Shown here piece after piece: positions 1 through 7,149 of a stretch of 52,824 bases of DNA. The stretch is from positions 1 to 52,824 of the forward strand of contig JAGAQY010000018.1 of the NCBI GenBank assembly GCA_017622495.1, in the 5' to 3' direction. The translations under genes were made by a program, and so were the position numbers. Source of the DNA: Bacteroidaceae bacterium. GTDB lineage: Bacteria; Bacteroidota; Bacteroidia; Bacteroidales; Bacteroidaceae. The first letter of the stretch is position 1, and each line of letters begins with the position of its first letter. The notes beneath the pieces were generated by a model. It was not told the origin of the DNA and made no database searches. It saw only the letters and a list, made by a program, of their open reading frames with translations.

Positions 1-1440
1 CGTCATGAAGGTGGTCTTGTAACGTCCTTGCGGACCGATGTAGGTGAGTATCTCGTGGTTGGTGACGCTCTCGTCCATCCACGCTGCCACCATGGCCACT
101 ATCCATTTCTTGAAGAAGCGGTTGTGCATATCCTGCGTGCAGCCCGTGACGTGCACCATCGAGGCCAGGCGGTCGATATGGTCCGTCACCCCGTCCCACG
201 CCGGCAAATGCTCCAAGTATTCGTGCAGTGGGTTGTAGGTAGGGTAAAAGTCGCTCTCGATGATGGTGTTGAACTCCTTGGGGCGTGTCGTGAGTCCCGT
301 GCTCAGGCAGAAGCGGCAGTAGAGCGAGTTCACGTGATCGTCGGTCAATTCGGTGGCCCCCTCCCAGCCTCCCCCAAGGGGGAGGAGTTCTGTCATCGAT
401 GTCGGGGTCTTCCCCCCTTGGGGGGATAAGAGGGGGGCCATCTCTCGTTTTCGGGTAATCACATTATACCTCACCCTCACGCCACTCTCAGTGAGGAAGC
501 GCTGTATGTCGGCCACCGTGGCTTGGTTGGACTGACGCCTACGTGGCAACCGCGCCGTGCCGTGCTCCTCGGTCTGCTGGTAGCAGGAGCGCACGATGGC
601 CTCCACTGCGGGGGTGTCGTAGTCGGCAAATCGGTTCACCGCCCACTCGCGGCACTGCTCTTCGGGCACGCCGTAGCGGTTCATCTCATAGCAAGCGGCA
701 CTCACATACTTGTTGTACGTGCCCGCCTCGTACACCACGCCTCGCCGCTCCAGCTCGCGCAGCACGGCATCCTCACATCTCTTCACTCTTACCTCTTCAC
801 TCTTCCCTTTCTTCGGTCTTCCCACGGGCTTCTTCGTCATATCCACGACGATGGGCACTGCATCGGGGTTGTAGTATACCTCCGGGTCATGTGCCATGCC
901 TGAGATGCGTGTGGCATTCTTGCATTTCTCATCGGATGATAATCCTGTAAGATTCTCGTAATAGGAATTGACGATAGCAAATACCTTTGTGTACAATGCT
1001 GAGGAACTTTTGTCTGCACGAAGCAAACATTCACGGTTTTCGTTATCTTCCTTTGAGAAAGCGAAGCGTGCTATTACACGTACTCCTTCCCCTGAAATCG
1101 TTGTATAAGCAAGCAGCGTATGCTCATCGCTTCGCACCTTCTCCAAGACTTCAGCCATACGTTCACTGGGGATATGGTCAAGGTCCACGATGCACAGTTC
1201 TGTGTAGGATACGATATGCTTCTGTTGCTTGCCACCGCTGAAGAGCACCGCCACAGAGTAGCAGGGCATGTGCTGCTTCTCGGCCTCGGCACGGGCGGTA
1301 TCGCCTTGGGCGCGGTAGCGGCGGTGGTTCTCAGTGAGTACTTGCAGACGCTGGTCTGCGCGGATAATCTCTACCACCTCACGGATGGTAATTGGCTTCG
1401 GGTTCTTGTCGGCGAAGCCATTAAATAGACTTACTTGCAT
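1..1440 (-). CDS. VirE-like / BT4734-type N-terminal domain protein, partial
   Basis: The frame opens at the ATG 1440-1438 and stays open to the window edge, so the C-terminus is missing. The first ~180 residues (MQVSLFNGFADKNPKP..., with CIVDLDHIPSERM and TISGEGVRVIARF) match my memory of the BT4734-like domain found at the N-terminus of Bacteroides VirE/primase-type proteins. The last visible part (ILTYIGPQGRYKTTFMT) is the start of a Walker-A-like P-loop (GPQGRYKTT) of the VirE ATPase domain. Such genes are common in Bacteroidota accessory regions, and I infer a role in replication or mobility. Residues ~334-362 are encoded by an 85-bp palindromic repeat (355-439) that keeps the frame open. 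A small HTH gene lies divergently upstream. Confidence 0.8.
   Translation of the reverse strand, partial: MQVSLFNGFADKNPKPITIREVVEIIRADQRLQVLTENHRRYRAQGDTARAEAEKQHMPCYSVAVLFSGGKQQKHIVSYTELCIVDLDHIPSERMAEVLEKVRSDEHTLLAYTTISGEGVRVIARFAFSKEDNENRECLLRADKSSSALYTKVFAIVNSYYENLTGLSSDEKCKNATRISGMAHDPEVYYNPDAVPIVVDMTKKPVGRPKKGKSEEVRVKRCEDAVLRELERRGVVYEAGTYNKYVSAACYEMNRYGVPEEQCREWAVNRFADYDTPAVEAIVRSCYQQTEEHGTARLPRRRQSNQATVADIQRFLTESGVRVRYNVITRKREMAPLLSPQGGKTPTSMTELLPLGGGWEGATELTDDHVNSLYCRFCLSTGLTTRPKEFNTIIESDFYPTYNPLHEYLEHLPAWDGVTDHIDRLASMVHVTGCTQDMHNRFFKKWIVAMVAAWMDESVTNHEILTYIGPQGRYKTTFMT
355..439. repeat. 85-bp palindromic element, copy 1 (inside coding frame)
   Basis: The ends are inverted (GGCCCCCTC ... 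GAGGGGGGCC). Inside are a CCTCCCCC/GGGGGAGG hairpin, a CCCCCC/GGGGGG hairpin, and a central hairpin around ATCGAT, so the unit could fold as a cloverleaf. A second copy of exactly the same length lies at 39330-39414; the first 31 bases differ at only two positions. Both are translated in frame by their host genes. No clear target duplication is visible. Confidence 0.85.
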
Positions 1441-1495
1441 AGCGTTAAAATTATGGTTACTTTTACGCTGCTAAGTAAGGCATTAAAAAATAAAT

Positions 1496-1521
1496 GTGTT
1501 CCCCCACATGTGGGGGAACAC
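1496..1521. promoter_or_regulatory. 26-bp perfect palindrome, candidate operator
   Basis: GTGTTCCCCCACA is followed directly by its reverse complement. It lies between the divergent VirE-like gene (start 1440) and the small HTH gene (start 1555), the usual place for an operator of the HTH protein. That role is inference; the perfect symmetry is seen. Confidence 0.5.
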
Positions 1522-1554
1522 GAAGGTTACGAACTGCGATATTTAACATTTTTT

Positions 1555-1814
1555 ATGGGAAGACGACTCCAAAATCTGTCCCTCGTGGGTCAAGTAATCG
1601 CTGATGAGGTGGCAAACCTCGGCATCAGCGTGAGAGCATTGTGCGCAACAGCACACATCAGCAAGAAGAGCTACTACAACCTCCTTAAAGGAAACGGCAA
1701 TCCATTGAGGTATACCGCAGGCTCCTGCGCTGTATGAGGGAGTATCATACAGCACAAGAGTCGCGTGAATGGGAACTACGGTTCCTTGATGCGTTTATCG
1801 GAACAAAGACATAA
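1555..1814 (+). pseudogene. Small HTH DNA-binding protein, one-base frameshift
   Basis: From ATG 1555 the frame reads MGRRLQNLSLVGQVIADEV..., then RALCATAHISKKSYYNLLKG, an HTH-like segment, up to GNGNP at about 1704. It then falls out of frame and stops at 1735-1737. Reading one base back, the next frame continues with IEVYRRLLRCMREYHTAQES and ends at the TAA 1812-1814. Deletion of a single A (CCA-ATT read as CCATT) explains this and restores a protein of ~86 residues. Either the gene is broken or the assembly has a base error. A 9-bp inverted repeat (1729-1753) lies just past the shift. It probably regulates the neighbouring VirE-like gene (inference). Confidence 0.65.
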
Positions 1815-1880
1815 TCCGTTCCACATCTCTACATCCCAACCAAGGCAATAGAGACTATTCTGTCATTAAAAAATAATACT

Positions 1881-4004
1881 TCAACGCTTATATAGCATTA
1901 TAAATCCTCCGATGAACAACAGTATTCCAACAGAAAGGAATATCCAATACGGAATATTTCTCTCATTCTCAATATCCGGATTCTCTATTTTGCTATCTTC
2001 TTCAAGGTATATGCCATCGCGAATCAGCACCAAGGCTTTGTTGTATATCATTTCGCCATCACTTGTCATCTCCTCGTAAGTGAATGGGATAGTGAGGTGT
2101 GGGATAACGCCTCTGCCATAAGGGAAGTCCTCGTTGACAAACTCGTCGCTTACAATGCGTACCATAGGGATATGGCATTTAAAATGACTGTTGGGTAATC
2201 CTATCTCTGCGAACTTCAATGCATTCATCGTGTGATATGCCGTCTTGGTCTCTCGTCCTATGACGTAACCGCGGGCGTTACGCTTCATTATACCGGCAAA
2301 CTCAGTGGAGGCTGAGGCGGAATTGGCATTAATAAGGACATATACACGTCCCGTATACAAGGCCTTTATAGTATCACTTGGCGCATTGTCATTAGGCTCG
2401 TTCATCTTGTAGTAGCCTTTGCGTCCAGGAATCTCCTTGTAGTCCTCAAACATTACCGTTCCTGCAGGGTAATTCAGTGTGGAACTCTTGATTGTCTGCA
2501 TATTCACTTTCATATAGCCTCCCTCTCGCTTTATCGGTTCATCCATCAGGGCATCCACCAATTTGTATACTACATCAGGGTTGCCACCTGGATTGCCACG
2601 TAGATCTATAATTAGGTTTTTATAACCTTTCTTCTCAAGAAGATCAAGGAATACAAGCATTGAGTCCACTTCTGTCTCCATCAATTCGAAATTATTGAGA
2701 CGCATACATGCCGTACTATCATTAGACTTCATAGTCTCCCAATTCCCTTTTCTGTAGACCATGTATTGGGATACAAACCAATTCTCCATGGTTTTTCGGT
2801 CGAACTGTGATATTGTATTTTGGTTGAGTTTCATTAATGGAACTGTCAGTTCTTCACCATCACTAAATGTGAGAGTTGCTTTGTCTGCTTTAAACGCGTC
2901 TTTATCCCCTTTATAATATAAATGATTGGTATACGGGCTTGCTAATTCTTGCTCCAAGACCGATTCAACCTGAACATCATATATCATACTGGTACGAGGG
3001 GCTATTTCCATATACAATGTGTCTACATGTTTACCGTTTATATGCGTGATTTCACGTCCTGTGTATGCCTTGTATTCATCTGTTGTAACAATAATTCTTA
3101 CCTTATCATTCACTCTTGCAAACATCAATGGAGAAATGGTCCCATCATTATCAAATGGTATTCCATAGTCGAACCACATGTGAGAGTCATGAACCTGCCG
3201 GTTGAAATCCATTATTAGATATGCAAACTCTTTTAATGTAATATTCTCTGGAATTTTGGCAATTTCCTCTTCGACAAAGGTGTCGTATTCCTCCTCGGTC
3301 ATAAAGTCTTCGAGTGATGGGTATATTTCCTTGACGCTACTTGCCATTTGGCGGTAGTCGGCGATAGCCTCAGCGCGAGTCAATATCGCTTTAGGTTTTT
3401 GCTTTACGGGAGGAATGAATGTTGTCTTCAGTCCAAACGGAGCCATAGGGTCATCAGGCTTTCCACCTCTATCTATTGTCAAGCAGATACTGGGTTGAGG
3501 AATTTTCTTGTAGCAATAGTGTACCTGACCCAACACCTCGCCCTTCTTTACCTTCTGTCCTGTAGCGAAAGGCGTGTCGGTTCTCAAACCGCTAATATGT
3601 ATCGTCCTGCCATCATTGCTCTTTATAAAATACATATATGACAAATATTTGGCATCTTGCATCCTTTTTGCCATACTTCCCTTGTTATGCTTTATGATAT
3701 CTTCAAATTTGCCTTTCCAACCATTATTGCTGAATGATTTGTTCAAAGACAAATAGTACACCATAGTTACATAAGTAATCACTCCATCGCAAGGACTGAC
3801 TACATTAGTTCCCGGTTTTGCGCCAATAATCAATTTCTCAAAATTGTGCTCGTTGCCAATATAGTCCTGTGGACGATAAAGTGTTCCTTCGCCTGCCTTT
3901 GCGTCTTCGATGGGCCATTGATAGATGTTTCCTGCTGTCTGAGCAGTTAGCGTCAGTACGCTTCCCAATAACAGAAGCGATAGCGTCAAATGTTGTTTGT
4001 TCAT
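1881..4004 (-). CDS. S41 family peptidase with degenerate M23-like N-terminal domain
   Basis: The 707-residue protein has a signal peptide (~1-22). Residues ~25-190 resemble the M23/LytM fold (GTNVVSPCDGVI; GQKVKKGEVLGQVHY), but the usual metal-binding HxH near the end is replaced by PSICLTI, so this domain is probably not an active metallopeptidase. The S41 (tail-specific protease) domain follows: LIIDLRGNPGGN at ~464-475 and NANSASASTEFAG at ~559-571, with the catalytic serine probably S564. One membrane helix (~684-704) ends the chain, so it should be anchored by its C-terminus with the protease domain outside. It is the last gene of an operon with the ECF sigma and anti-sigma genes; the gap to the latter is 63 bp. 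Confidence 0.85.
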   Translation of the reverse strand: MNKQHLTLSLLLLGSVLTLTAQTAGNIYQWPIEDAKAGEGTLYRPQDYIGNEHNFEKLIIGAKPGTNVVSPCDGVITYVTMVYYLSLNKSFSNNGWKGKFEDIIKHNKGSMAKRMQDAKYLSYMYFIKSNDGRTIHISGLRTDTPFATGQKVKKGEVLGQVHYCYKKIPQPSICLTIDRGGKPDDPMAPFGLKTTFIPPVKQKPKAILTRAEAIADYRQMASSVKEIYPSLEDFMTEEEYDTFVEEEIAKIPENITLKEFAYLIMDFNRQVHDSHMWFDYGIPFDNDGTISPLMFARVNDKVRIIVTTDEYKAYTGREITHINGKHVDTLYMEIAPRTSMIYDVQVESVLEQELASPYTNHLYYKGDKDAFKADKATLTFSDGEELTVPLMKLNQNTISQFDRKTMENWFVSQYMVYRKGNWETMKSNDSTACMRLNNFELMETEVDSMLVFLDLLEKKGYKNLIIDLRGNPGGNPDVVYKLVDALMDEPIKREGGYMKVNMQTIKSSTLNYPAGTVMFEDYKEIPGRKGYYKMNEPNDNAPSDTIKALYTGRVYVLINANSASASTEFAGIMKRNARGYVIGRETKTAYHTMNALKFAEIGLPNSHFKCHIPMVRIVSDEFVNEDFPYGRGVIPHLTIPFTYEEMTSDGEMIYNKALVLIRDGIYLEEDSKIENPDIENERNIPYWIFLSVGILLFIGGFIMLYKR

Positions 4005-4067
4005 ATCGAATATTCTTGTTGCCGCTTTTACGAGTTACTACATATACGGATAATTGAAATATCGCAC

Positions 4068-4910
4068 TTACCTTAAACAAGGAGCCTTCATCATCTCTTC
4101 CAATGTGGTAGGATAGTCATATACGATATTTGAATACTCTGACAATGTTTCTATCACAGATGAGTCTTTGTCCTCTTTTACTAACTTGATATTTATCAGT
4201 TCATTTCGTTCGGTAGAAAACACCAAGATGTAGAATTGTGATTTTTGGGGTTGGGTCTCAATGGTTATTGTCTTGCCGTCTTTAGCTATTTGAACCGATT
4301 TGAAGTCTTCGACTGAAACATTGGAATATCCACTTTTATGTTCATCTACAATGCCACTAAACTTGCTGAGTATATTTGTAAACCAATCGAAAAGGAATTC
4401 GTATCGTGCCGGATGAAAAGGGATTTCTAATGTCCTTTGCAACTTACCGTTCTGCCAGAGTCGTAAGGAGTCCTTATCGTATATAGCAACAGAGTTATAT
4501 TCGTCGTTCCACTCTTCGCGCATATATATCACAGAGTCTTTTTTGAGAAAATAGAGTTTGCAAGTCGCAGGCTCATTATCATTCTTGACTGGCAACCCGA
4601 TTTTTATCTTGTCGCATGTCTTGAATTCAATACGCATGCTTTTCTGGTTAGCCAACTTTTCAAGTCCACGGCTCATAATCTCTATTGGGGAAATTGCTGC
4701 GTGGGTTTGTTGGATAAGACTAACTTTAGAAACAATAAAAATTGCCGCAGCAAGAGATGCTGCTATTGTGGTAATACGCACAAATATCACCAAAATACTA
4801 TTTCTTTTTTTCTTACTGCTCCCGAAAGACATATCACATTCGGGCAAATGCTTTGGTGTTAAAATGTCTTCGATGTCTCTACCCCTTTGTCTTGAATCCA
4901 TCTTATTCAT
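4068..4910 (-). CDS. Single-pass membrane protein, probable anti-sigma factor
   Basis: The 280-residue protein has a short cytoplasmic N-terminus (~1-38), one membrane helix (~39-60) and an extracytoplasmic domain that resembles outer-membrane lipoprotein carrier-type folds in its pattern (CKLYFLKKDSVIYMREEWND, then QNGKLQRTLEIPFHPARYEF). Nothing clearly matches the conserved anti-sigma zinc motif. The assignment rests on position: it starts 8 bp after the ECF sigma gene stops and has the expected topology. It may instead be a sensor or periplasmic partner of the S41 protein encoded next. Confidence 0.7.
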   Translation of the reverse strand: MNKMDSRQRGRDIEDILTPKHLPECDMSFGSSKKKRNSILVIFVRITTIAASLAAAIFIVSKVSLIQQTHAAISPIEIMSRGLEKLANQKSMRIEFKTCDKIKIGLPVKNDNEPATCKLYFLKKDSVIYMREEWNDEYNSVAIYDKDSLRLWQNGKLQRTLEIPFHPARYEFLFDWFTNILSKFSGIVDEHKSGYSNVSVEDFKSVQIAKDGKTITIETQPQKSQFYILVFSTERNELINIKLVKEDKDSSVIETLSEYSNIVYDYPTTLEEMMKAPCLR

Positions 4911-4918
4911 ACTAGTAA

Positions 4919-5431
4919 CTATCTGGAAAGTTTATTTTTGTCCATCATTCTGCGGAGCTTCTCAATGCCATAGCGATAGCGTGATTTTACACTAGCTTCG
5001 GGAATATCAAAGATTTCAGCTATCTCCTGAAAAGTCTTTTCGCCATGTATGTGCAACCTTATCACCTCACTCTGCTCTTGCGGAATAGTATTGAGCAGTC
5101 TGTTTATAAGGAAATACTCTTGTTCGAAATTATGAGGGTCGGAGTCTGCAATCTCTGCTATTTCTTCAGAGTCAATGTTTAGACTGATTACCTCTCGTTT
5201 ACGTAACATCAAAGCCTTGCAATTATTAAAGAGGCTACGGAAGATGTAGCATTTCAGATTTTTCGTGTTTTCTACTATACCTGGTGTCCTACACAGACCT
5301 ATGAAAAGGTCCTGCAACATGTCTTTCGCCTCTTCAACATCACCTAAGTAGCAGCATGCATAACGAAAGAGGTTTTTCTTCTCTGCCTCCATCACCTGAG
5401 CTATAGTTTCCTGTATCTTGTCTTGTCTCAT
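4919..5431 (-). CDS. ECF-type RNA polymerase sigma factor
   Basis: The 170-residue protein has the usual size and two-domain plan of extracytoplasmic-function sigma factors. Region 2 is seen in LFRYACCYLGDVEEAKDMLQ DLFIGL, and region 4 in TFQEIAEIFDIPEASVKSRYRYGIEKLR. It heads a minus-strand operon with the presumed anti-sigma and the M23/S41 protein, so the three probably form one envelope-signalling unit. The upstream gap 5432-5728 is AT-rich; I see no gene in it and no clear autoregulated promoter, although ECF promoters of this phylum are hard to recognise by eye. Confidence 0.9.
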   Translation of the reverse strand: MRQDKIQETIAQVMEAEKKNLFRYACCYLGDVEEAKDMLQDLFIGLCRTPGIVENTKNLKCYIFRSLFNNCKALMLRKREVISLNIDSEEIAEIADSDPHNFEQEYFLINRLLNTIPQEQSEVIRLHIHGEKTFQEIAEIFDIPEASVKSRYRYGIEKLRRMMDKNKLSR

Positions 5432-5728
5432 TATTTACTTTATCAGATTACGAATCTTGAGCTTCCTACTATAAAGAGAGGAAACTCGAAAGAAAGATTT
5501 AACGAAGTTACAATTTTTTTCTTGTACAAGTAAAATGAAAAGCAAATTCTTCATTAAGCCACTTAAGTAAGTGAATATGCCAAATAACGAATGCCAGAAT
5601 GTCACAAAGAACAGGAATCTACGATTGTTTTAACCGAGAAGAAAGATTGGTATAACATTTGCTTATATTACCTATTATGGGATCTACAAATGATTATGTA
5701 AATACAATCCCAGAAAGGAGGTGTTTGA

Positions 5729-5950
5729 ATGGGTAAAAATCAACACGTAGTTCCATCCAATGGAAGATGGGGAGTGAAAGGAGCAGGTAATAGCCGAATG
5801 ACATCTTATCACGACACACAAGCAGAAGCCATTGCACGTGCTCGCGATATCTCAATAAATCAGGGCTCGGAACTGTTCATCCACGGACGCGATGGTCGTA
5901 TTAGAGAACGAAATTCTTATGGTAACGATCCATTCCCACCACGTGGATAA
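5729..5950 (+). CDS. DUF2188 family protein
   Basis: The 73-residue protein matches the DUF2188 pattern closely: VVPSNGRWGVKGAGNSR, then TQAEAIARARDISINQGSEL, IHGRDGRIRERNSYG and NDPFPP. Members are small soluble proteins of unknown function found widely in bacteria, often in accessory regions. The start is fixed by AGAAAGGAGGTG at 5714-5725, an almost complete Shine-Dalgarno sequence. This is unusual because Bacteroidota rarely depend on such sites, and it may point to acquisition from elsewhere. A hairpin terminator follows at once. Confidence 0.85.
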   Translation: MGKNQHVVPSNGRWGVKGAGNSRMTSYHDTQAEAIARARDISINQGSELFIHGRDGRIRERNSYGNDPFPPRG

Positions 5951-5970
5951 TCTTGTCTTCATTTAGGAAG

Positions 5971-6004
5971 TGCCAAGGGGAAATTTCTCCTTGGCATATT
6001 TACT
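5971..6004 (+). terminator. Terminator after the DUF2188 gene
   Basis: The stem TGCCAAGG/CCTTGGCA (5971-5978 with 5989-5996) encloses a further GAAATTTC, followed by a T-rich run. It is 20 bp after the stop codon at 5950. Confidence 0.7.
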
Positions 6005-6163
6005 TATTTCTGTATTATTTAATAAAGCCATCATATCGTAATCTTATTTAGTTTTGTGTTTTTTGCAAAAGAGAACATGTGAAAATGAATTTATAATAAT
6101 GTCAGAACTAAATGCTTTGACAGAAAAAACGTTTCATTTATAATGATATTCCATATTATTATA

Positions 6164-6171
6164 TAACTTTG
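6164..6171 (+). promoter_or_regulatory. Bacteroidota -7 promoter element (TAACTTTG)
   Basis: It matches TAnnTTTG and lies 64 bp before the ATG at 6236. The rest of the 6005-6235 gap is AT-rich with no gene seen. The -33 element is not clear. Confidence 0.45.
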
Positions 6172-6235
6172 TGACAGAATTATTCCATGTTTGAATTTAG
6201 AATAATAATTAGGAAGCATTGAATTTTAGGAACGA

Positions 6236-6672
6236 ATGAGCGGAGAAAGAAAAGTATTTAAGGCCCCCATAATAGGTCAACTTACTCAAGGAAGTATAAT
6301 CAATGGTTGTATCGCGGAGCTACTTCCAGGCGAGGAAGTTTTTGGTTGTGTTATAACTCCTCGTTGTGCGTTAAGTCATGATGGAAAAATTGAAACGGTA
6401 CATTATTGCCATTAATCCCTTTTAAACGTTGGTTCGACTTAATTGCTAAGCCCATAATAGAAAAAGAATGGAAAAATGACTGCCGGAATGCATTAAACGC
6501 AAAATTCCACGCTGCTAAAGCTGGAACAAGTATTATGGACGCTATGTTTAGTTATGAAGAGATGATTGCTGAAGTGAAACAAAATTTTGGAGATCTTATC
6601 AGCCCGAATCGAACCACAATGATTTGTAAGTGTTTAGAATACCGTTTTAATTATTTAAGAAAGATGTTATGA
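6236..6672 (+). pseudogene. Unrecognised ~146-residue protein split by a one-base frameshift
   Basis: The first part (6236-6415) encodes MSGERKVFKAPIIGQLTQGS... CVITPRCALSHDGKIETVHY and stops at a TAA. The second part, one frame over from about 6406, encodes LPLIPFKRWFDLIAKPIIEK... and ends at 6672. Adding one T in TATTG (about 6404-6408) joins them as ...ETVHYLPLIPFKRW..., which reads smoothly. I do not recognise the family; a conserved-looking ITPRC and a buried HY-LP segment stand out. Its stop overlaps the start of the HipA-like gene (ATGA), so the two are translationally coupled. It may be a true mutation, a programmed shift or a base error. Confidence 0.65.
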
Positions 6673-7052
6673 CAAAAATAAAGAAAATATTTACCCGTTT
6701 ATTTTGGTCGGAAAGCCAACAAGATGTGGTGTTGACTTCCAATGACGAAGCGGAGTTTAATCTAAAATTGGGTAAGTTGTGCATTGGTACGCTTTACTAT
6801 AGTGAAGGTATCTGGGTGTTTACCTATAGCAACGAGTTCAAAATACAGAACAAGATATTGCCTTTGGCAAACTTCCCCTCCAAAGAAAAGGAGTATTCTA
6901 CTCGGGAGCTGTGGCCATTCTTTACATCGCGTATTCCGAGTAATGCCCAACTACAGTTGGATAAAGATATGCCACGGGAGGATATAATCACACTCTTACG
7001 TCGATTTGGACGTCGCACTATTGCTAATCCTTACGAATTATCTCCTGTATAA
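6669..7052 (+). CDS. Small protein resembling the HipA N-terminal subdomain
   Basis: The 127-residue protein has the order GKLCIGTLYYSEGIWVFTYS, LPLANFPSKEKEYSTREL, WPFFTSRIPS and LLRRFGRRTIANPYEL. That order recalls the N-terminal 'couple' region of HipA-type kinases (short barrel, then a FF-x-x-LPEG-like turn). No kinase domain follows, so it is not a full toxin. It overlaps the frameshifted gene upstream by 4 bp. Similar stand-alone proteins occur in accessory loci; a role in defence or toxin control is only a guess. A long hairpin follows. Confidence 0.6.
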   Translation: MTKIKKIFTRLFWSESQQDVVLTSNDEAEFNLKLGKLCIGTLYYSEGIWVFTYSNEFKIQNKILPLANFPSKEKEYSTRELWPFFTSRIPSNAQLQLDKDMPREDIITLLRRFGRRTIANPYELSPV

Positions 7053-7072
7053 GAGTATATAGGAATATCAAA

Positions 7073-7121
7073 ACAGTCCCTACCAAGAAATATCTTACGT
7101 GATATTATTGGTAGGGACTGT
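7073..7121. terminator. Bidirectional terminator-like hairpin between convergent genes
   Basis: The 14-bp perfect stem ACAGTCCCTACCAA/TTGGTAGGGACTGT encloses a second stem AATATC/GATATT. It lies 20 bp after the HipA-like gene and 28 bp from the end of the minus-strand PKD-like gene. The T-run is weak on both sides. Confidence 0.6.
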
Positions 7122-7149
7122 TCTCTATACTATTGTTGTTCGATAGTTA

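Noticed and set aside
1496..1521. A type I-E-like CRISPR repeat (C-rich palindrome starting GTGTTCCCC)
   Set aside because: There is one copy only, with no spacers; it fits an operator better.
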